Source: Bacteroidota bacterium (GTDB lineage: Bacteria > Bacteroidota > Bacteroidia > Chitinophagales > Chitinophagaceae). Taken from it: a DNA stretch of 64,000 nt. The notes under the pieces were generated by a model that was given only the letters and a program-made list of their open reading frames with translations, was not told the origin of the DNA and did not search any database. The stretch lies in contig JAFAEM010000035.1 in assembly GCA_023424015.1 (NCBI GenBank), forward strand, positions 1-64,000. Direction: 5' to 3'. Positions 48,515 to 56,627 of this stretch are shown in pieces. Made by a program: the position numbers and the translations under genes. Position 1 is the stretch's first letter, and each line of letters opens with the position of its first letter.

Positions 48515-49342
48515 CTAGGGATTAAAACCTTCAATGCTGATTGATATAAAATTCCAGCTATCGGTATCCTGGCATGTCAGTTCCACCCGGAACGCACCGG
48601 CGTAATAATCTTCGTGGAGCCCATTCTTTCCCACGGCACAGTAAGAACCAGATACGATGCACTGATCCCCATCCACCTGGCAGGATTCAACGTCAGACCT
48701 CACCAATTCAATATCTTCATACAAGGACTTAAACAGTTGTATCCTTTCAAAGAAATTGGAAAAATCGGTGAATTTTTCCCTGTTAAATTCAAACTCGTCA
48801 CTATAGAACATATCGGAACATAGCTCCCGTTGGCTGAAAATATCATGTAGTAAATCATCCTTCACCAAAAATGTATTCTCGTACACAGGGTCGGGGTAGA
48901 ATTCGTCATATATAAAATCAGTTACCCAGCCTTCCAGGTTTATATCGTCCATTTCGAGCTCAAACAACTCCTCGGTAGCAAAACGGTACAATTCCCGATG
49001 GGTAACATTGGGACTGCAGGCGCCAAGATCAATACTATGTTCGTTGAGCAGGTCCCTCACTGATTCCCATGCCGCAACGATCTCATCATCTGGAATCATT
49101 GCGGCTGCCTTAAAATGGATGGGCCGCCCGATCTTATCGAATACTTTTATCTTTTTTCGGTTATCAAACTCCTTTTCGAAAGCGATAATATTGTTCAAAA
49201 AAGCGTTCTCAACTGCTGAGGGTATTGGATTGTCTGATAAGCTGGCGATGACAGCCCCTCTCTCCAGCATGAGTTTCATTTTCAAAAAATCGTTCTCTGC
49301 CCTCAGGCGTTCTTCGTCATCAAGGTGTTCAAATTCCTTCAT
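48515..49342 (-). CDS. Hypothetical protein
   Basis: A 275-aa acidic cytoplasmic protein that I do not recognise. Residues 5-30 (EHLDDEERLRAENDFLKMKLMLERGA) form a likely coiled coil. The middle (about 75-150) is helical and acidic (ATEELFELEMDDINLEGW). The C-terminal part (about 195-275), with FERIQLFKSLYEDIELVRSDVESCQVDGDQCIVSGSYC and a final beta-rich stretch, looks like an NTF2/SnoaL-type fold by pattern only. No signal peptide. It follows the radical SAM gene by 29 nt, and an inverted repeat lies in that gap. Confidence 0.6.
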   Translation of the reverse strand: MKEFEHLDDEERLRAENDFLKMKLMLERGAVIASLSDNPIPSAVENAFLNNIIAFEKEFDNRKKIKVFDKIGRPIHFKAAAMIPDDEIVAAWESVRDLLNEHSIDLGACSPNVTHRELYRFATEELFELEMDDINLEGWVTDFIYDEFYPDPVYENTFLVKDDLLHDIFSQRELCSDMFYSDEFEFNREKFTDFSNFFERIQLFKSLYEDIELVRSDVESCQVDGDQCIVSGSYCAVGKNGLHEDYYAGAFRVELTCQDTDSWNFISISIEGFNP

Positions 49343-49349
49343 AGCTGTA

Positions 49350-49379
49350 TGTTTTAGACAAGGTACATTGCCTAAAACA
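49350..49379. promoter_or_regulatory. Inverted repeat TGTTTTAG-N14-CTAAAACA
   Basis: Perfect 8-bp arms (49350-49357 and 49372-49379) flank a further CAA/TTG pair. The element spans the radical SAM stop codon and ends 8 nt upstream of the hypothetical gene's start. It could be an operator or an mRNA hairpin. No T-run follows. Confidence 0.4.
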
Positions 49380-50481
49380 GTTTTCCCTGTTGTCCGGGCC
49401 GCCTAAAAACGTTTTTTTCCAGGCTCCACTCCTCTGCGTTCATGCCGTATAATTTGCCATATTTCTTGTACTGGTCGGCCACCATTTTTGCGATAGCGCC
49501 TTCACCCCGCATACGCACACCCCACCTGTTGTCATTAACCGATCCGCCATGACTGTTTTCGATCAGGTGCCAGACCTTATCGGCGCGGTCGGGAAAATTT
49601 TTATAAAGCCAGTCATGAAACAAAAACTTGACCGACCCGTTCAACCTGATAAAAGTGTATGCGGTAAAACTTGCGCCATTATCGCGGGCCTCTTTCATAA
49701 TTCTTTGCATTTCATGCTCGTTGAGACCTGGTATCATCGGCCCCATCATAACGCCCATACGTACTCCGGCCTTACTGAGTTCGTTGATCACTTTCAGTTT
49801 CTGTACGGCTGTGGTCGTGCGAGGTTCCATCACCCGGCGCAGGTCTTCATTGAAAGATGTGATGGAGACCATGGCAGAGACGATCCTTTTTTTGGCCATC
49901 TCCTGCAATACATCTTTATCTTTTATTATCCAGGAATTCTTGGTGAGTATGCCGACTGGCTGGTTAAACTCATTACAGACTTCCAGCAACTGCCTTGTAA
50001 GTCTAAACTTTTGTTCCGCGGGCTGGTAGCAGTCCGTATTTCCACTTAGCATGATTGGCGTTGCATCCCATTTGGGGTGCATCAGGAACTTGCGTAAAAG
50101 TTGTGGTGCGTTTTTTTTGACGATGATCTTACGTTCAAAATCAAGACCAGCACTATACCCCCAATATTCATGCACATTGCGGGCATAGCAGTAAATGCAG
50201 CCATGTTCACACCCCGCGTAAGGATTCATGCTGTACATCATGCCCACATCAGGACTGTCAACCTTGTTCACGATGGTTTTTGAATCCTGTTCGATGTATT
50301 GGGTAGGACTATTTTCTTCCGACCAGTCGTCAATACCTTCTACATGCTCGCGGGTTGACTCCGTTTTTAGAAATTTATTCTTTGTATTGAACTGCGCACC
50401 CCTGCCCTGGAGATACTGATCGCTTTCCTGCTTTTGGGTTGAGGATACCTTAACATGATCCTGCCTTAATTTAGCTGGCAT
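49372..50481 (-). CDS. Radical SAM protein, PA0069/SplB-like family
   Basis: A 369-aa radical S-adenosylmethionine protein of the PA0069/Rv2578c group, whose reaction is unknown. The [4Fe-4S] cluster motif C91-x3-C95-x2-C98 lies in NPYAGCEHGCIYCYARN. AGLDFERKIIVKKNAPQLL follows, as is typical, then PIMLSGNTDCYQPAE (near 145) and MGVMMGPMIPGLNEHEM. The N-terminal 40 residues contain GRGAQFNTKNKF, a conserved marker of the group. ATG 50481 is preferred over an in-frame start 63 nt upstream because the family begins just before the GRGAQ motif. Confidence 0.9.
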   Translation of the reverse strand: MPAKLRQDHVKVSSTQKQESDQYLQGRGAQFNTKNKFLKTESTREHVEGIDDWSEENSPTQYIEQDSKTIVNKVDSPDVGMMYSMNPYAGCEHGCIYCYARNVHEYWGYSAGLDFERKIIVKKNAPQLLRKFLMHPKWDATPIMLSGNTDCYQPAEQKFRLTRQLLEVCNEFNQPVGILTKNSWIIKDKDVLQEMAKKRIVSAMVSITSFNEDLRRVMEPRTTTAVQKLKVINELSKAGVRMGVMMGPMIPGLNEHEMQRIMKEARDNGASFTAYTFIRLNGSVKFLFHDWLYKNFPDRADKVWHLIENSHGGSVNDNRWGVRMRGEGAIAKMVADQYKKYGKLYGMNAEEWSLEKNVFRRPGQQGKLF

Positions 50482-50584
50482 TGTTTTCAATTTAGAGTTA
50501 ACAGAAATTCCTTTTTTAATCAATTCAACCACTACCAGTCCCACAACCAGTAACTCTTTATTAATTCAGCTATAGAAGTTCATA

Positions 50585-51202
50585 CTAACCCAAACCGAAT
50601 AGCTCTCCCTGCCTGGTCGATACGGGCAGGTTCTGAAATTCAAACCGCGCAACAGTGCTATATCTCAATTCACCGACAGGTCTTCTTAAAAGGGCCATGC
50701 TATCAGCGATAAAACGACCGGAAAAATTTTTTGTGCTGTACTCCAGCCAGCCCTTTTCGTATTGCCAGGGTTTTAATTTACGGGCAATGGTAAGATGGGG
50801 TTCCAGCATAAAATGCGGTTTGTTCTCGTCATTCAGTTTCATCAGCCGTTGCGTCTGGCTGCGGACTTCTTTTACCAGGGTCTGCACCGGCAGCCGGGAT
50901 GCCACGTTTATAAATATGGTATGCGAAGGAAAGCTGCCGAAATCTTTAAACTCTACCTTGAATGGCGGAAAGCTCATCCCCACCAGTTTCAGGCGATTGA
51001 TCAGTCGTTCTTCCATCATTTCATATTGTATAAAGCCAGCCAGGGCCAGGTAAGTGATGCCACCCGAGTTGCCAACCCCGTATTTTTCGCTGAATTCCTT
51101 TTTCACCTGCATGATCTTCTTTCTCAAATCCTCGTGGGGATTCAAAACAAGCAGGTATTCATATGCCCTGTAACCGGGCAGGGTGGGTCCTGTGATTTGC
51201 AT
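50585..51202 (-). CDS. 2H phosphoesterase-like (2'-5' RNA ligase family) protein with one H-x-T motif
   Basis: A 205-aa protein of the 2H superfamily (LigT/YjcG-like). The C-terminal motif EPHLTIARKL (134-143) is clear, with H136-L-T138. The N-terminal position where the first H-x-T is expected reads ITYLALAGF (49-57), with Tyr-Leu-Ala instead. SHTIFINV (93-100) is in the place of the beta-strand after it. One catalytic His may therefore be lost, leaving RNA-end binding or altered chemistry. Divergent from the UmuD-like gene; the 84-nt gap holds an 18-bp palindrome. Confidence 0.75.
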   Translation of the reverse strand: MQITGPTLPGYRAYEYLLVLNPHEDLRKKIMQVKKEFSEKYGVGNSGGITYLALAGFIQYEMMEERLINRLKLVGMSFPPFKVEFKDFGSFPSHTIFINVASRLPVQTLVKEVRSQTQRLMKLNDENKPHFMLEPHLTIARKLKPWQYEKGWLEYSTKNFSGRFIADSMALLRRPVGELRYSTVARFEFQNLPVSTRQGELFGLG

Positions 51203-51240
51203 TTGTTCGCCGTTTTTATTTTTAAGAAATGCTTATTTTA

Positions 51241-51258
51241 TTAGTATAAATTTACTAA
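51241..51258. promoter_or_regulatory. Candidate operator: TTAGTA-N6-TACTAA
   Basis: A perfect 6-bp inverted repeat with a 6-nt spacer (TAAATT), in the AT-rich gap between two divergent genes. It lies 28 nt before the UmuD-like ATG and 38 nt from the 2H gene's ATG. Its symmetry and position suit a repressor site, for instance LexA-like, but the regulator is unknown. Confidence 0.45.
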
Positions 51259-51286
51259 ATTATTTAGCTTTACCAAAAATCTTTTT

Positions 51287-51682
51287 ATGCACAGCCATGA
51301 ATTTTTTGGGGCTGCTGACGAGCAGGCCGCAGCGGCCTTCGGCCAGTCCGGGGATGATATTACCGGGGGTGGCATTGACCTGAACGAGGAATTGATTAGG
51401 AATAAATCGTCCACTTACCTCATTCGCATGAAAGGTGATGCGATGAAGGACGCCGGGATTTTCGATAATGATGTGTTGATCGTTGATCGTTCGATCAGGC
51501 CGGCAAACGGGAAGATCATCGTAACTGTTTTAAATGGAGAGTTGCTGGTACGGCGTTTTCACAAAAACTTTTCTTCGGCATTCCTGATACCGGAAAACAG
51601 CCGCTATAAGAATATCAATTTGGCTGAATTTACCGATTTTACTGTCTGGGGTGTGGTCACGTTTGTCATACACCAGGTATAA
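51287..51682 (+). CDS. UmuD/S24-family protein lacking the Ser-Lys dyad
   Basis: A 131-aa homologue of UmuD, the translesion-polymerase accessory protein. The core aligns well: GGIDLNEELIRNKSSTYLIRMKGDAMKDAGIFDNDVLIVDRS against UmuD's RIDLNQLLI...KASGDSMIDGG. The catalytic Ser60 equivalent is Ala52 (GDAM, codon GCG). The Lys97 equivalent is Arg89 (ELLVRRF for EFTVKKL). It should not self-cleave. The N-terminus is only slightly longer than processed UmuD', so it may act as a constitutive UmuD'-like subunit. No umuC follows. Start ATG 51287. Confidence 0.82.
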   Translation: MHSHEFFGAADEQAAAAFGQSGDDITGGGIDLNEELIRNKSSTYLIRMKGDAMKDAGIFDNDVLIVDRSIRPANGKIIVTVLNGELLVRRFHKNFSSAFLIPENSRYKNINLAEFTDFTVWGVVTFVIHQV

Positions 51683-51688
51683 AATATT

Positions 51689-51722
51689 TAAAAAAAAGCA
51701 CCGCTACATTAGCAGCGGTGCT
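51689..51722 (-). terminator. Rho-independent terminator (minus strand)
   Basis: AGCACCGCT (51697-51705) pairs perfectly with AGCGGTGCT (51714-51722) around an 8-nt loop. An A-run at 51690-51697 gives the T-tract on minus. It ends the transcript of the large secreted protein gene; on plus it could form a weak end for the UmuD-like gene. Confidence 0.83.
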
Positions 51723-51740
51723 CTCACAAACTTTCGCTTT

Positions 51741-54700
51741 TTATTTCAGTATACTGAATTTTCTTGTAACCAATTGTTCTCCAAGAATGAGCTGCAGGTA
51801 ATAAATACCATTCGGCAGGCTACGTGTTTCGTGGTAAGTTAAAACATTATAGCCAGGCATCAGCCGTTCGGTATAGGATCTTAAGGTGAGGCCGTTTGCC
51901 GCTACGATCCGTACCTGCACTTTCTGGATACCGGCTGACCGGACTGCTACCTGCAATTGATCATTCACAGGGTTTGGAAAGATCTGCACAGTTGGCGAAT
52001 TTTCATTGGCGCGGCGAACCGAAATAATATTGCTCAACTGTTCCCTGCCATTTTCTAAAACGGATTTCAATTGATAATAAGCTACAGCGCCAGATACCGT
52101 ATTTAAGTTGTCTATGGCCTGGTAAGTATTTACTTCGTTCACGCCTTTTTTGCCCGGTACCCTTGCAATTTCAGTGAATGATATTTTGTCCGTACTTCTC
52201 AATACGATAAAATGATCTGCTTCCTGTGCACAAAGTGTGGACCAGTCAAGCAACACCTGCTCATTATGCAGGTTGGCATTGAAACTGATCACCTGGCAAT
52301 TCAGTACATAAGAAAGACATCGCCAGTCCCGCTCGGTCGGGCAGCCACCATCACCCGGCACAGGGGTATGCTGTACCACGGTGATGGAACCAGGCGAAGC
52401 ATCACCAGTTATTGAGCCACCATTGCCCATGTAGGATGAAGTTCCTTTCGCAGATGAATTGTCATTGTCAAAACGATCATCGAGTCCATCGCCATCCGTA
52501 TCCACTCCCGTCAATGTAATGTTGTCGTCCTGTAAATTGTTATGGTTGAAATCATTTCCTTCAACGATATCCGGAGTTCCGTCATTATCTGTGTCGCTGT
52601 CCAAGTAATCGGGTACGCCGTCGCCATCTTCGTCATATACGTGAATACCATCCCCGCCAAAACCATTAAAATCATCATAGACATTGTCGATCCCGTCGCC
52701 GTCAGTATCGATGCCGGAGGGAAGGAGGTACCCTGGTGTAGTTTGTCCTTCGATATTATCAGGTATACCATCGTCGTCGGAGTCGATATCGTACACATTT
52801 ACCCCCGCCGTTCCATCAGTGTTGGGTAAATTCAAAGATGCCATCGCAGCTACAACATTGCTCCAGCCATCGGCATTATAGGTGCCATCAATCCTGCCAT
52901 TCCAATCTGCGTCTGTAAAACCAGCTTCACGTGTGTCGGTGATACCATCGGAGTCGCTATCCAGGTCGTATGGATTTATACGGCTGTCGGCGTCCATATT
53001 TTTATTTGGATAAAAATCGGCCCTGCCGTTATTATCGGCATCGGTTCCGGTGAGTACCAGGCTATTTGCCGCATTCTCAGCAGTACCGTCATTGTTCGTA
53101 TCGCCATCTACGTTATCGCAAAGACCGTCAAAATCATCATCAGTGAAACCATCGATCCGGCCGTCGTTGTCGAAATCCAGGCCAAAAACTTCTGCTATAT
53201 CCGGTATACCATCGTTGTCACTATCAAGGTCCAGGTAGTTAGGAATACCGTCGCCATCTGTATCTATAGCGCCTAGTCCTTGTCCCGATCCGATCACGCC
53301 GCCCGACCCGGCATCTACGTTCTGTGAAAGTCCATCATTGTCAGTGTCTGAATAATTGTCGATCCGTCCGTCCCCATTAGCATCTACACCAAAACTCTCA
53401 ACGGTATCAGGTATGCCGTCATTATCGCTGTCGAGATCGAGGTGATTGGGGATGCCGTCAAGATCCTTATCCATGTTATCGTTTACCCCATCCGAGTTAG
53501 TGTCTGCAAAGCCCGGGAAGTTATTATCCCGGTAATTGGGTATCCCGTCATTGTCTGAATCTGCGCTGGGGTCAAAATTATCGTTGTAACCATCCGCGTT
53601 GTTGTCAATATAGCCAGGGTAGTGTATGTCTGACCAGTTGGGTACACCATCGCTGTCATGGTCCTGCGTAGCCGCGGGGTTATTGATTTCAATATAATCT
53701 GGAATTCCATCGTCATCGTCATCGATATCCGGACATGCAGTGATGTATATATTGAGCCGTATCGTATCATCACACGAACCAGCTCCATCAAAAAAGGCAT
53801 AAATAGTGCGGGTGAAATTCACCGGTATAAAAGGATCATAAAGTGTAGCATCTGTAAAAGGCATGGCGGTATAGAAACGATATCCCGCAAATTGCTCATA
53901 CGGCAACATAACAGTCACCGACGGACATATATTGGTCAGGAGCATATCACTCACCGGGTCGCAGGATCCCAAGACTGTATTCACGACCGGTCCGGGGACG
54001 ATACAGCCACTCACTACCACACCACTGGAATCGTAAAGACTCAGCGTTGATAATTTTCCATTATAACTGATCCTTGCCTGGTTGCTGATACTGCTGCTAC
54101 AGGTCAGCACAGCACAGGAGGTTGATGTATACACTTCGAAACTCGCCTCGCCTGAAGCACTGGGGACCATCTCACCTCCGTTCGTGGCATTGGCACCGGA
54201 ACCGATCCGGAATATTACTGTATTGGTTAGAAAATCATACTCAGCTTCATCGTCACCAGCTGCATCTGTTTTTGCAACGCCATCTATCCGCAACGTTCCG
54301 GGTTTGTAACTCGTTCCGGCTGGTATACGGTCAGTAATGACGGTTTCTGTACTCGCATCGTTACCACCGTTTCTGTAGGAGACGGTATACAGCAGATCAT
54401 CGCCGGGTAAAAGCGTGCCGCCGTCAATATCTGTTGCTGACTTGGAAATATTAAACTCAGGTGTAAACTGCGAAATAGCCGTCGATACTACCTGCAACAT
54501 ATAATTCTCCGAAGGCGAGCTAAAACGAATGCTGGCCGAAGTCTGGCTATTGCCTAATACGGCATTTAAGGCATTGGGTACATCGATGATGTCCGCGTCA
54601 TAGCCTAGTGTATTCTGGTGTGCGGGTACCCGCGTCGTCACAACAGCGCCTTTATAAGAAATGGTACTGTTCCACATATCGTTTAGATCAGCCGTCGCAT

Positions 54701-56591
54701 TGGGTGTCATGTTTGTAAAAGTGCCAACGAGCGGATTCGAATTCTGCTTGAATGAAAACTCGTCCGTTTGGTCGCGGTCGCCATCAAATACCACGGCACC
54801 CAACTCACAACTAACCGGTCCGGCAGGGGGAGTAAGAAAGCCTGTAATGGGAACATGCAGTGCCGGGTCGCCTCCATTCATGATAACGGACCCATCGAAT
54901 ACTGTAAGGTTTCTCACCACCGTAGACGGGTCGGCATAGGCGATCACGATAGTCCAACCGCCGGATCCATTTTCAATACCCGCAGGCCCAACCACATTGG
55001 CAATGGTATAGGTTCCATTTGGATTATTGGTATTGATCAACGAAGTAATATCTGCAAAGCAGCGGTATCCGGTATGCGGCAGCCCGGGCACCAGGGTGCC
55101 GTTGTGGTAATCAGTTTGAGCTGATGCCACGGTATAATAGTTCGTCGACCCGGGCACCATAATATCCACATTCGATTCATTATTGATCCAGGCGGTATTG
55201 CTACCATCTGAACCCTGCGTGGCACCCCAATACAGACCAGCCCAAAGTACATTTACACAGGATGGGAGATTGAGGTCTGCGGAGGAAGAGCATATAGTTG
55301 AATCCGAAGATCCCTGCAGCTGTAAATCAAAAGAAATATCCGAACTGGTTATCACGTCCTGGTGAATTTCTACGGCGATGGTATTGTCACCTGCTACAAA
55401 GTAACTGGCAGGGATATGATAAGGTACAGGGGTCGATTCGGCTGAACCGCTAATATTGGAAGAAGCCACTGTAGCATGTGTGATGGTGCCGGCAGGCATA
55501 TTGCTCCGTAACACTTCCACACCATTTACATATACGACCGCACCATCATCCCTCACCAGGTTCAGTCGGAAACTGGAAAAATCATTGGGATTAGGAATGT
55601 TAATCGTTTTGCGAAAATATGTGGTGATCCATTTGTCGCCCGTCGGTGAGCATACGGTACCACCACCACCTGATGGAATACAAGTTGTCTCATCTCCATC
55701 TCCATAACCAAAATGGCCATTACCTGCAGGCCAGGCTGCATCATTAAAAGCTGGTGTCTCCCAATTGGCTGGACGGGTATTATCAGCAAGATATTTCCAG
55801 TTTGACTGATACTGGATAAATGTTGTATGATCGTTTGGGTTACCCAGTAATTGCATATTAAAGCTGAGATCCGAGCTAGTCGCATTAGTCTGGTGTATCT
55901 CTACGGCGATTGTATTGTTACCGGCAGTAAATGTAGTGGACGGTAAGGTCACACTCAGAATAGCATTACCATTATCAGTGGCATTGGTGGCAAGCGTACC
56001 ATGCGCCAATGCGCCTGCAGGAAGATTATTCCGGTAAACTTCCACACCATTTACATATACAGCAATTCCATCATCCCGCTTTACATTCATTGTGAAATCG
56101 CTATGCGCGGAGGGATTGGCAATATTTACAACCTTTCGAAAATAGGTAGTGATCCATTTTGTGCCGGTAGGATTACACAACGTTCCCCCACCACCCGATG
56201 GTATGCAGGTGGTTTCATCACCGCTGCCATATCCAAACTCTGCGAGGCCGGTTGGCCATGCGCTATGATCATAGCCTGTAGTATGCCAATTCGCGGGGCG
56301 GGTATTGCCCGCACGATAATACCAGGAGGCGCCCCAGGCAAGATACTCGGTAGGAGGAATGCCATCGATGTCGATATAAGCAGCCGGATTGTCATTATTG
56401 GTAGCATTACCCCCCGGGGGCGCATCAGATGTGCTGGTGGACGTAGTGGTGATGATATTGTTGGATACATAAACAATATTGCCACGTACTGATGGGTTGC
56501 TGAACCTGGGTGTAAAAGGCCTGAGTACCTGTGCACCCGCAAACAGGGCAGAAAACAACACACACAATACCAGGGATAATTTCAATTTCAT
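51741..56591 (-). CDS. Giant secreted TSP3-repeat protein with T9SS sorting domain
   Basis: About 1616 aa. Signal peptide residues 1-20 (LSLVLCVLFSALFAGAQ). Two copies of a beta-rich module of about 160 aa follow, each with W-Y/K-Y near the start, GxGxGDETTCIPSGGGGT, KWITTYFRK, RDDG..VYVNGVEV and NTIAVEIHQ. The same module occurs twice in the next gene. Then come a CSSSADLNLP region (about 430), a DUF11-like domain (ISKSATDIDGGTLLPGDDLLYTVSYRN), and more than a dozen calcium-binding thrombospondin type 3 repeats (DSDNDGIPD units, about 955-1375). The last about 90 residues (VQIFPNPVNDQLQV) are a type A T9SS signal. Likely a cell-surface adhesin or structural protein. ATG 56591 is preferred over an upstream TTG. 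Confidence 0.87.
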   Translation of the reverse strand: MKLKLSLVLCVLFSALFAGAQVLRPFTPRFSNPSVRGNIVYVSNNIITTTSTSTSDAPPGGNATNNDNPAAYIDIDGIPPTEYLAWGASWYYRAGNTRPANWHTTGYDHSAWPTGLAEFGYGSGDETTCIPSGGGGTLCNPTGTKWITTYFRKVVNIANPSAHSDFTMNVKRDDGIAVYVNGVEVYRNNLPAGALAHGTLATNATDNGNAILSVTLPSTTFTAGNNTIAVEIHQTNATSSDLSFNMQLLGNPNDHTTFIQYQSNWKYLADNTRPANWETPAFNDAAWPAGNGHFGYGDGDETTCIPSGGGGTVCSPTGDKWITTYFRKTINIPNPNDFSSFRLNLVRDDGAVVYVNGVEVLRSNMPAGTITHATVASSNISGSAESTPVPYHIPASYFVAGDNTIAVEIHQDVITSSDISFDLQLQGSSDSTICSSSADLNLPSCVNVLWAGLYWGATQGSDGSNTAWINNESNVDIMVPGSTNYYTVASAQTDYHNGTLVPGLPHTGYRCFADITSLINTNNPNGTYTIANVVGPAGIENGSGGWTIVIAYADPSTVVRNLTVFDGSVIMNGGDPALHVPITGFLTPPAGPVSCELGAVVFDGDRDQTDEFSFKQNSNPLVGTFTNMTPNATADLNDMWNSTISYKGAVVTTRVPAHQNTLGYDADIIDVPNALNAVLGNSQTSASIRFSSPSENYMLQVVSTAISQFTPEFNISKSATDIDGGTLLPGDDLLYTVSYRNGGNDASTETVITDRIPAGTSYKPGTLRIDGVAKTDAAGDDEAEYDFLTNTVIFRIGSGANATNGGEMVPSASGEASFEVYTSTSCAVLTCSSSISNQARISYNGKLSTLSLYDSSGVVVSGCIVPGPVVNTVLGSCDPVSDMLLTNICPSVTVMLPYEQFAGYRFYTAMPFTDATLYDPFIPVNFTRTIYAFFDGAGSCDDTIRLNIYITACPDIDDDDDGIPDYIEINNPAATQDHDSDGVPNWSDIHYPGYIDNNADGYNDNFDPSADSDNDGIPNYRDNNFPGFADTNSDGVNDNMDKDLDGIPNHLDLDSDNDGIPDTVESFGVDANGDGRIDNYSDTDNDGLSQNVDAGSGGVIGSGQGLGAIDTDGDGIPNYLDLDSDNDGIPDIAEVFGLDFDNDGRIDGFTDDDFDGLCDNVDGDTNNDGTAENAANSLVLTGTDADNNGRADFYPNKNMDADSRINPYDLDSDSDGITDTREAGFTDADWNGRIDGTYNADGWSNVVAAMASLNLPNTDGTAGVNVYDIDSDDDGIPDNIEGQTTPGYLLPSGIDTDGDGIDNVYDDFNGFGGDGIHVYDEDGDGVPDYLDSDTDNDGTPDIVEGNDFNHNNLQDDNITLTGVDTDGDGLDDRFDNDNSSAKGTSSYMGNGGSITGDASPGSITVVQHTPVPGDGGCPTERDWRCLSYVLNCQVISFNANLHNEQVLLDWSTLCAQEADHFIVLRSTDKISFTEIARVPGKKGVNEVNTYQAIDNLNTVSGAVAYYQLKSVLENGREQLSNIISVRRANENSPTVQIFPNPVNDQLQVAVRSAGIQKVQVRIVAANGLTLRSYTERLMPGYNVLTYHETRSLPNGIYYLQLILGEQLVTRKFSILK

Positions 56592-56627
56592 AGTAACGGA
56601 TTTCAAATTTTTGGCCAGGGCACTGAT

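Noticed and set aside
52430..53720. Regular repeats resembling a CRISPR-like array
   Set aside because: The periodicity is codon-level and encodes D-x-D-x-D-G calcium-binding repeats in one frame; no constant repeat with unique spacers.
52511..53800. Long alternative frames inside the TSP3 region (Met/Thr/Ile-rich)
   Set aside because: Artefacts of the repetitive GAT/GAC-rich coding sequence read in another frame.
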